DNA of 50,936 bases from a virus. Position numbers and translations under genes: made by a program. The stretch's first letter is position 1. The number at the start of each line of letters is the position of its first letter. Location: the IMG/VR virus record IMGVR_UViG_3300025840_000048, positions 1-50,936 of that record; one strand, 5' to 3'. This document shows positions 16,630-28,600 of the stretch, piece after piece. The notes below the pieces were generated by a model. It was not told the DNA's origin. It saw nothing but the letters and a program-made list of their open reading frames with translations, and did not search any database.

Positions 16630-19600
16630 TTATTCCCTAATATTTATTACAGGCAAGCCACTGGGTCTCTCCAGCAAGAACTTAGCCTGTGCAGTTTCCG
16701 CACGTTGTAGTGTAGTACCTGTAGACGCTGAATTAACGCCTTGCTCGTGCCATACTCTGCCTTGTTTTTGTACTACTTTTAGTTCTAAACCTAGTTGAGG
16801 TTCATCTCTAAGCACTAATTTATAGTAATTTTTACCAGTTGAATCACCTACTGCTTCGATTGTAAACTCCGGTGTTTGTAATACATCACTTGATGTACCT
16901 TGACTATTAGTTTCATCACTATCATATGCAATTTCAACATTATGCACCTTGATAGGATTAGTTGAAACTGTTGGTTTTTGAAGTTTTCTACCACCTAGAT
17001 ATACTTCTACTTGATCGTGTGCGTTTGCCTCTGAACTAATATTGATTGTTTCAAGCACATGTTCTTTTGTACCATTAGGTAATCCTTGTCTAATTACACC
17101 TTGATACACATTTACAGTTTCAATGTAAGGAACTGTTTGGCTTGGTCCGGCATCTATTACTTTTGTTCCTGCTGAATACGAAGTTTTTACTCCTGTTCCA
17201 AGTGTTCCTCTAACAATCTGCTCTAGATCATTTCCATTAATCTTGTAAAATTCAATTCTTTCTCTATCAATCCAAATAACTCCAGGAACTTTATTTTCTG
17301 GACTTGGAGTTTGTAAGAAACTTGCATCAGTTAAAGATATTTTTTTGTCGGTATTATCAAGTTTAACAGCAAGAGTTGTTGAATCTTGATCACTAATACG
17401 TTTATAATGTGATCTGTGCAACATATCATTGAATATTCTGTAACCGATAGAATCGTAACTGATTTCTTCACTAAATGTTGTTATAACAATTCTCGATGTT
17501 GGAGTTACTGTGAACTTATCATCAATTTCAACCGTTGTATTATTGTCTAATACTTTATAATCTCTTTCTGCAACAATCGGAGTACCATCAATCTCTACCC
17601 AAATATAATTAGAATCAATAGCAGGACGACTTAGTTTATAAGTGCCTCCTAATTTACCTGTGTAAACTTCTTTTCTAATTAGATTAGCATCATGATTTGT
17701 AAATGTTGTTACCTGATATTCGGCATTAGTTGGTAAACTTGCTCTATTTTTTATAATAACTAGATTTGCTTCTGTATCACCAGCACTATCACCAGTAACA
17801 TTTAATTCATATTCATGATTTCTAAGTATTGTGATAGCAATCGCATCACCTGAATTCAAAACGTTTTGATTAAATGTAACCAAATTAGTTTGTGTGTCAA
17901 AGTTAAAGTCTCTAATCGGCACCAACTTAATTCCATTTAGGTGAACTTCAATCTCTCCCAATGCTAGGAAGAAAGTAGGATACTCAGGATCTTGACTGAC
18001 CGTGTACTGTTGTGTAATTCCATTACTTACATAATAAACAGTATCTGGTGGTAGCAGTCTAGTAATTGTTCCTGTGTCTAAATCTTTTACTTCTGCAATT
18101 ACCATGTTATGATATGGAGCAATATTTCCAGGAATATTTGTAAGTCTATAAGACATACTACTACCATCGTCTGTAATAGTTTCTTTTATAATTTCACTAT
18201 AGGTCTTTTCACTTATACTAAGTGCAGTAATCTCAATAATAGAACCTGAAGAAATTGTGTCAGGTGGATTAGTTAAAAGTATTTCAGCACTTCCTGTATC
18301 AGTATCTTTTAAAATTTGATAACTTTGTGATACACCATTAACAGTAACAAACGCACTTTTTACATCGTTGTAATTTGCTGTTAATCTAAATAATGTGCTC
18401 GAGTCGTCATTTACAAATCTCTTTCTCTCAAGTATGTTTGCACCGCCGACATTAAGTGTCTGTATTGTTACAAGTTCACCAATTTCTGGTGCATCAACAA
18501 AATCAATTTCTTTATTTTGATAATCAATTGTGTAACCAATACCGTTTTCTAAATATACACCAGCAACTGAAACAAATATACTATCCTGTGTTCCTGGATA
18601 TAAATCAAATCCATAATTTCGTTTGATACTATTACCATAATATCTGTTTGTTACAATTAATGGTGAACCATCAGCAGGTGAATTATAAACACTCATGCTC
18701 AAACTATCAAATACCTGTCCTGGAACAACTTCTTCTGGTGCATGACTTGTGTCTGGTGTAACAAATCCGTCACCGTCTAATGAAATATCTTCTGGACGAG
18801 TACCTGTTGCTGTGCTGTAACTAAAGTTACCACCTTGAATAATAGCATCAAGGTTGTTTACGTCTGTTGGAACAAGACTTCCGTCTGATTCTTTCTGTCT
18901 AAACACAACAAGTGTACCGTCTAGGGCCGCAACACCAAGTGTAAATGTTGTTGTATTACCATCGCCAACGATAGTTGGTGTGTTTGTTGGATCTTGTCTA
19001 ACATTATCAAAGTAAACATTTATTTCCTGACCGCTTTCTGGTGTATATGGCAATGTAAATGTTGTGGTTGTACCGTCTGCACGGAAAGCATAATCTGTAT
19101 TTGTACCCGAGAATGTGTCCCAACCATGACTAAACCATGGAAGACCATCCCAGCCTACACTAATATCAAACTCTAATCCCTGTACCTGTACACCATCATA
19201 TTCAACTCCAGTCATTAATTGTGCTGGATCTTTACCAAGCATACCTGCTGTAGGTTGATAGTAATAGTTAATTCTATCAGTGGCCTGCATTAAGTCAATT
19301 GATTTTTTGTATTCAATCTTAACTGTTGCGTTTGCACCAGGAGGTGTATTAAAGATTATGTAACCTTCTTTTTTCTTATAGGTTCTATTTTTTGCTGTTA
19401 CAATGCTAACTTGATAGTTTTCGATGTAAACTGTTTCATTATTGATATTAATATCAATTTCACGCTTATCTAGAGTTGGCAAATAAGTTAACTTAAATCT
19501 AACTTGACCGGTAGTTGCTCTAAACGTATCTGTTTGCGTTTGTGTTTGTATAATTTTGTTACTGCTTAATCTGTCAAAGGTCATATTAACAGTATTAATT

Positions 19601-22600
19601 CTAACCTTTTTATTTTCAAGTATAGCATAGCCTAGTGCAGGTTTTGTAACAGCGTTATCTCCGCCACCACCTGCAAGTGTTACCGTAGGAGCACTTGCAT
19701 AACCGCTACCAGGATTAGTAACTACAATCTCCCTAACAATTCCTCTTGAAGTATATGCTACCGCGGCCGCATCAACAACTGCATCACCTGGTAATGTTTT
19801 GTTACCATTCGGTAATATAGGAGCACCGTAATATGTAGGTCCAATAATATAAGGATAAACTGCTTTATTGACATCAGCCGGATCAACAGTAACAAAGTAT
19901 GCATATGTACCATCTGGATATTCTGGAGTATTACAAGTTCTACCATTGTGCTGATCTAAGTCACCTAATCCTGTAACATATTCAAAATCTTCAATGTATC
20001 TTCCGTCTGAATCACTACCATCTGCTCTTGGTGTTTGTTTTAATATATAACTAGATGTCATTACCCTTGGATTTGATCTGCCAGTTGGAGAATCCCAACC
20101 GTATGGTCCATATATTGGATATCCATCAAGTGCATAACCTAACAGAGGTGAATGGTTGTTTTTATCTTTTGTGTACATCAGGCGTGGATCTGAATGATAA
20201 TGATACACTCCGTTTTCTTGTGGATGTCCACTACCGTCATCAATGCCTAATTCTTCATGGCTTTCTACTGCATTAAGTTCATACTCAATACCGTTTCTTA
20301 CTTCTGTTAGTGCCGCTTTTGGATTGTAGAAAACAACACCATTAACAGCAACACCAATTTCGCCCAAAGGTGTAGCAACTTTATCTAGTGCTTCAACAGG
20401 TGTTCGTGTTATTTCAAATGTAAAGTTCTGTGCTGTAACAGTATTCACACCAGGATTTCTAAGGAAACCATGATCAGGTATGCTTGTTGTTTTAACAAAG
20501 AACCTTGTATCAGTGTAATCTGTTGTAACCAACGGTCTAAATTGAGAAGTTTGTGTGATTGTAGGCTTATTAGTACGTCCACCGCTAATAACAACCAAAG
20601 GAGGTTCTGTATATCCTGCACCTTCTTCGGTTACATCTATTCTACCAACACTAAATTTATAGTTGTCGAACCAATTTGCATAAGGCTGTTCACTTATCTT
20701 ATCATCTGTAATCTTAACAGCAACAAATCGTTTATTTTCTTCGTCCCAGTAACTAGGAAGATCAAAATCTGTTGTTCCTGCATTTACATTTTCTAAACTT
20801 TCATAGTTATTAATGAAATTTCTAATTACTGTTTTATAAGGTTTAACTTCTTTAATATAACTTTCGATATAACCAGGATCACTTACTTTATAATTTAATT
20901 TTCTACTTAGTGTTCCTAGATTATTTGTAACATTTATAAAACTAGATTTAAATGCCCAGTCAACAAAACTCTGTTCACTAAACACATATCTTATTGCAAT
21001 AAAGAATAATTCATTCCAATTGGCTTTTAGGTCATCTACAAAAATATTATTTTTAAGAGTTTCAAGAATTTTTCTTGTTTCAGTAATTGGTTCACTGTCA
21101 AACAAGTTAACATCATAGTTTTCTAGACCAGCAAAACCAAAATTTAATTCTTGATAATTGTAGATGCTTGAATTAATTTGTATAGTTGATTTAGCCTTGT
21201 ACATTAAATCATAATCGTTACTGAATGTACCGTTGGCATTTACCTTACGTAAAATCATTTTATTACCGTCGCCGGCATTATCTATCTGTACTAGTTCACC
21301 TGATGCAGGAGTAATAGTGTTTAATTCATAAGGTGCTGTAATTTTATAGTTTATAATTTCATCTACATTGAATCCATTAACAATATAATCTTTGTAACTC
21401 CAAAATCTATTTAGATCGTATGTTTGAGTGTTAGTTCTTGTCCAATTGTTTACAGAACTTACCCATTCGTATAATGACCAATTGTTATTTGCTGTTTCGT
21501 CAACCGACACTAATACCTTAAATGGTCTAATCTCGAGATTTAAATAACTATAATTTTCTCCTTTTTTAAGAATATCAATCGAAGTTATTCTTCCTCTGCT
21601 GTCAATATTTGCTTTTAGTTTAGCACCAGTACCGTCACCTATTAAGGTAATTTCAGGAGCATTAACATAACCATACCCTTGATTGTTTACTACTACTTTG
21701 CTAACTTTACCATTTGTAAGTGTCGCTGTTGCTGTTGCTGTAACAAGATCCTGTGTACCGATTTGACTTATTTCTTCAAAGTCATCAATTTTCAAATCCC
21801 ATTTACCTGATCCTGAACCTGGTTCAGCATCTTTTTCAAATAAAGGTTGAATATTTTTTGTATCAACAACTCTAGTTTTAGACATCACATCATTACAGAA
21901 TGTAACAATAGTTTTTAATGCTTTGAGCCTATCCACAAAAATACTCTGTCTTGGTCTGATTTGCAAGCCATATTTTCTTGTTACTGGTAATGCTGGATCT
22001 GGTACAGGATTACCTTGACTGTCATAACCAACTAAACTGTCAATAAGTTTTTTAACTAATAATTCGTTCTCAATCTTCTGATCTTGTTTCTCACCAACGA
22101 GTTGCCACTCATTGTGTTCAGGAATATCTGTTTCAACATTTCTATATTGAATGTTTAAGTTAACGTTCTGATCATCAAGTGTCGTTTTAACATTGCTTAT
22201 GCTAATAGCATTCTTGCTTAATAGTTGAATGCTCTTGATTCCGTATGCTTGAGGATCTTCAATAATATTTGCAACTTCAACAGCAGGCAATTTTCTATTT
22301 GCGTTGTCAGGTGTTGTAATTTTATTTTTAACCCAATAATAGTATCTTGTTTCAAACCCACTTGTGTTTCTGTTGTAGATATTTTTGGTCACATAAATGT
22401 CATCGCCATACTTAGGTGTACCACTAAACCCTAAACTAGTTCCTTCAACAGAACCAGTAATTTCTGCCCATTCGCTTGGTAATAGATCTGTTTCAACCCA
22501 TTCATAAACATCAACACTAGATCCAGGGAACAATGTACCCCAGTTTGTTTTTCTATATTCTGTATCGCCCTGTTCATACCAAACATAAGCAACTGTGCTT

Positions 22601-25600
22601 AAATCCCACCAAAGTTCTCCTACGTGTTCTTCTGTCCATGCAGTGGTAGGTCTTACAGTTACACTACTATCACCTTGTGTATACGATGCCGGATCTACAT
22701 CTGACTTATAAGTAATTTCTGCTTCAGCAAGATAAGGAATTTTACCTTTGACTGGGTCAACAGTTTCAAGAAAATCTTTAACTCTATTTGTTACTGTATT
22801 ATATGTAAACGTTTTCTTAACGCTGTAAGGATCAACAGGATTGTCCTGTGTTCTTAGTTTATTCCAGCCACCTGTTTTAACTTTTTGGAAAGACCATAAA
22901 GCACCTAGTGCACCTGTTCCATATTGATCATGATTAGGAGCACCAATTAATAATGAATTATTTGTGTAGTTCATTCCCTTGCCAAAAGCATCAAAACTCT
23001 TTAATGTTTCTGAGTTAACCTTTTGACCAAAGACAAATTTAGTATTCAATAACGAATATGTAAACACCGTACCACTTGCATAATTTTCATCAACAAGTTT
23101 TAAACTGTTAGCATCAAATGTTGTTTCTAGTGTTGTTTCTTCTAGACTGCTATCTTCTAATCTTGTGTATTTGTCAAATGATGTTGTTAAAACATTTCTT
23201 CCGTGTTCACTCCATACTGCAAATCCGTCGCCTGCAGGATTAACAGAAATATTTGAACCAAATTTTTCTTCTAGTTCTTTTAATGGACTGAAGATTGTTT
23301 GTTGATATGTGTATAAATCTTGACTGCTATCGTCTCCTGTTTTCTTAAAGTAGAAAACTGCACCAGCATTGATATTACCAGCATCTTCAAAAGGAGCACT
23401 TATTATTAATGTGTTTCCATTTTCACTCATTGATACTGCATATCCAAACTGATCACCTGCATCAATTTGATTAAACGTTGTAGAACTAATAGTTTGTAGC
23501 AATTGGTATTCGTTGTTGTGTAATCTGTAAACAAACACCGCCCCTTTGCTTGCAGAACTATCATCACTTTGTAATTCGTATCCTGGAGCACTTACAGCAA
23601 TTAACGATAGATCTTTGGTTCCTGTCATTGAAGTACCAAATCTGTCTCCATCTCTGCTGTTAGGTATGCTTAAAATATGATGGTCACTTATGTTCCAATC
23701 TACCGTGCTACCATCTGCTAGTGTTGCTTTGTCATAGATATATACTTTACCTTGATGTGCTGTTTTTCCAGGTGCGCCAACTAACAGTTTTGTATTAGAA
23801 ACTAATAAACTTGTTCCAAAGAACGCATCTGTTTCAGGTTCACTACAACCGATGACATAATTTCTTTTGAAAAGATTATCTTCGGTATCATAGGTATGTA
23901 AAGTAACAACACCTTCACGTGAAAAATCACTTGGTATTGCTGTAAAATCACCAACACTTACTCTAAAATTATCTTTGTAAGAACTGTCATCTACCGCTTT
24001 GAAGTTACTTGCTGTTGGAGCGCCGGCCGCTAGTACCGAACCGTCATTGCTTAATGCAAGACTAGTACCAAGTGCAGGTCTTCCCGCATCACTTACAATG
24101 TTATCACTGGAGTTATCACTAATTGCAAAACCTTGTGTAGTTTGTAGCGTTGCAATGCCTGTGTTAAATTCTCTAGCAAGTACATAAATCTGTCCTTCGT
24201 CACCATAACCTGGTGCGGCAACAACAATTAATCTACCATTATCTGCAGATGCAATATTGTAACCAAATTGTTGTCCTACTAATTGATTAGGTCCTGACCA
24301 TTTTTGTTCGTTAAATGCATTAATTTTTTGATACACTGCCCACTTGCCGGTTCCGTCATCATCTGCAAATACCAATGTTCCTGCTGTTATTTTAGAAACA
24401 TTTTTTAGATCATTAATATCGTCCGGATTAGTAACTCTTAGGCTTAAAAACTCTAGGATTGTACCACCGGCACTATCTTCAAGTGTTGAACTTGTGTCAT
24501 TACCAATTACCTTAAATCTAGTATTTGATAATACTTCGTCAACCAAGTAAACATTATCAACATCGTCGTTGAAGTTTTTGATACTAATAATTTGGCCTTT
24601 TACTAGATTATGATCAATATCGGTGTTAAGTGTTATTTTACCATCAAGAAAATCTGTGTTTAAATCGTCTGTTTCTACAACTCTTGCTGGAATGGCTTTT
24701 AATTGATAAACATTCCAGTCTTTGTTTTTATCTTTTGCAACCCAGATAATATCGCCGTCATCTAATTGATTGATAATGCTACTACCAACTAAATCATTGT
24801 AACTAAATGCTGTTGTAGGAATATCATCAAGTCTAGGATAACCTGCAACAGGCAATTTGTTAATGTATTCACTTGTAATACCATCTATTGCACTAATTGT
24901 TGTTACAGGCCATGGATTATTATCATAGTCTGCAGGTTTTACAGCAATTTTATTTGCTAATAATTGAATATTATTTCCTGGAGTTGTATTTGTTGTTACC
25001 GAGGAAACAAAATCATATGCTTGAGGGTTATCAACGTTTAATGTTTCGTCTAATGTAAAATCAATTTCTTTTACAGTTGATGTACTTCCTAAACTACCAA
25101 CCTTGAATGCCCATTCTTCATCATACGCAACATTGGTTTGAACGTCATCAACTTTTAAACGACTTATTTTATCAATAGCGTTTGCTGTTCCTTTTTCTTT
25201 GATAAATCCTTGATAAAACTTATACTGCGAAATGTTGTCTTGGATTAGATTATCCAAGTAAAAACGTTTTTGATATCCTATCAAGTGTTGAGAAAGTTCT
25301 GTTGTGTTTACATCAAATGTTTCAGAATCAAGATTATAAAAATCTTCGAAGTTACTAATTTTAAAATCTAAGTTTGGTAATAATTCTGCATTAGGCTCAT
25401 TTTCTAAGTAAATCCAATCACTGTAATTAAAAGTTTCTACGCCGGCCAAAAACGATTTTGCTGAATAGAATTTAGTTTTATATTTTACAACATCACCTAG
25501 ATTATAATCTTTAAACTGTTGCCAAGGACTAATTTTTGCTTCGTCATAAACAAATCCCGGACTATAAAGATCTCCGTCCCATTCTGTAGTTTTAAATCCG

Positions 25601-28600
25601 ATTAACTTAATTCTTTCCTGTCTATAACCTGCTTCTTGATCATATATAATATCACCAAAAATTGTTTTATCATCTAATACAACAATATGTTCTTTTTGAA
25701 TTAAATTCAACTGAACGTTATAAATTCCTTCTGGTGTATCTTTCGATGATAGAACAAACATTCCTTCGCCACGCACTGTTGAAATATTTGCACGAGGTAA
25801 TGGATTGCCACCTGCGGAAAATATAGTATATTCATAAAACGTGTCTAGCACATTATCAACTTGTCCTGTTGAATACTTAAATTTAACTTTTTGTGCAAAA
25901 GGAGATAGTGTAATAATACTACCTGTACTCCATGCTTGTGTAGTCCAGTATAAAAATTCCTTGCCACTAAATGACCAGTTAGACAATTCACCTAACTCGT
26001 TGATTTGTTCATCAAATAGAAAACCTAGAGTTTCGAGGTATTTTTCATAACCTATAATTACATTGTAAACTTCTTGTACATTAGGAAGAACAATGTTATA
26101 AGGAATTTCTGTTATAGTTTCTTCAAATCTTCTTGGCTTCTGAACACTTGTACCACCACTTAATGGTAATTCTGCTAATCTAGAATATTTTGTTTGATCA
26201 AATGTAGTTCCGCTAGTATGATCTTCTTTTGTTCTATAATAAGATTCTTCATACTGTACTATCTGTCCAATACCATAAAATTTTCTTTCTTGCCAAAGAA
26301 CAAATTTTGCAGTTGTTCCGCCGATAACTTCTGCAGAATCCCTTTCAGAAAGTATAGGCTTGAAAATTTTAAATACAGGCTGATACTTGTCGTATCCTTT
26401 TATAAGGTAACCGGTATCAACTTTTTCAACAATAATACCTGACATTTTTGCAGTAAACACAGGATTTGATTTTCTAAATGCTATTTCATAATTTTCCTGT
26501 GGTAAGAAAATACTCTTATCAGGACTGTTAGGATTACTGCTTTCTAATAGTATGCGTAATCTTTCCTTGTTTACAAAAGCACCTGTTTTGTAAGTTAAGT
26601 TCATACTTGTATTAGACAGTCTATCATAGTATCCTGTTTTAACGTCTTGTCCCTTGTCTTTTAAATAATCAACCACAAAGACGTGATATCCAGATCCAAA
26701 GTATCTTACATTATTATAATAAAGATTATGAACTTTAACATCTGTAAAATCTATTATTTTTCCTGTTGACTTGTAAATGATGTTACCGCTAGGTGAAACA
26801 ATATTTTGACTTGTATCAAATTGTGTTGTAAGATAGTTTGCAGGCTTTAATAATGCTAATGCGACCTGTTCAGCAAAAGGATACCAACTGCTTGATCTCC
26901 ATGCATATTCTGCTGGTCCACCATCACCAAATACCCAATCGTTATCTAAGTTAGTGCTAATAAAACCCGAAACTAAATTTGCTTCGATCGGTGATAATAA
27001 CTCTCCGTATTCGTTTACAGGAATAATTTTGCTTAGTCCTGGTCTAGCATAAATTTTGTTTTCTTTTCCAGTACCAAAATCAAATCCGTTTTCTAGATCA
27101 TTCCATAAAATATCATTACCTTTTGTATAAGGTGCAGAGCCGTATCGTCCTTCCCACCAATTAGGTTTTTCACTATATCCTAACATTTCCCATGGATCAG
27201 TATGAGGCCTATCAGTGTCAAAAAACTTTTTATAAACTTGTCTCCAATACCCAGGTAAATCTTCATTGTTAATTGTGTCTTTTGTATTTGTTAGATTATA
27301 CGAAAAAACATCTCCTTCAACTGATGTATTATTTTTCAAATAATCAATTTCGTATAGATTTGCCCAATAACCAAAATCGTCTCTAAAAACATCTACATAT
27401 TCATTATAATTAAATTCTGTTTTTCTAAAACAACCGGGTCTAAATTCATTGTTATCGAAAACATTTCTTTTATATTCTATCTTAATATTATTGTAAATTC
27501 TTTTTTCTAGTTCTAAAATAATATCATCACGATAATCATCATATGCTTTTGTCTTACTTCCGTCATGACCTTGTATTACTTTTGTTGGTGTTACGTAGGT
27601 ATTATCAACATAAATTTTAGGAGTGTATTTTGGATATAATCCTAATTTTGTTGGCGTATTAGGAATAACGTTTCCTACTGTTTCATATTCATAAACAACA
27701 ACCGTATCACCTATCGATGTTGGTCTTTTTAAAATAACCGTGTTATCTGTTAAATCGAATTCGTAGTCGATACTATTGATTAGATGCTCTCCGTTGTAAT
27801 AAACGTAGATACTTCTATTGCTTATTTCTTTTAAATTAAAATTACTTTGAATTCCAAATACTTGTTGTTCAAATGTTGTAACTTCATATTCTAATTTTGT
27901 AAGTGTTCTACCATATCCTGCCATGTCGCTATAATAATATGGACTTTGAACATTATTGTTCAGAGATATCTTATATAGAATATCATCAACATCGTCTCTA
28001 GGCAACCCGCTAATTTCTATTTGCTCAAACGTTTCGATAAATTTCTGTTTAAAAATATTATAATCTACAGCATTTTTTCTAACAGATTTAATAACATTTG
28101 TTTCAGAATCTATTAAACCAAATATCGTCGGAAGCAAACTTCCTTGGTGTTTAACATATCTAGTTCCGTTTTTATATAAGTCTTTAATGTCTCTAGCATT
28201 TGATGTTGAATTAAATTTACCGTGTATTCTTCTATCATTTACAAAAATTGTATTAACATGATCTGTTACACTTCCTAGTGTAAAAATTTTGAGATCATTA
28301 TTTTCACTATTATTAGTTAAGTTAATAGGGGTATCATAAAAACCAAATGTCGTTGGTAATTTATCTGTTAAAATTTTTGTAATTATTCTAGTATCAGAAG
28401 GTACCGAATTAACAAAGTCAACAAATAACTGTTTACCGTTTTCGCTTTTTCTAGTTGTAAAACCTGTTGTCGGTTTAAGAATATTTCCATCTACTTGTAT
28501 AGAGATACTGTCAGCATTAATATATAATCCAGGATCTTGAATTGCTATAATCTCTATAAACGGAGTTTCAATAGTAGTATCATTTAACTGTACAATCTTC

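Noticed and set aside
16641-16648. Minus-strand AATAAATA late-box match before the 15976-16626 gene
   Set aside because: It lies inside the giant gene and only 14 nt from the ATG, leaving almost no leader, and the codons are needed for that protein. Probably chance in AT-rich DNA.
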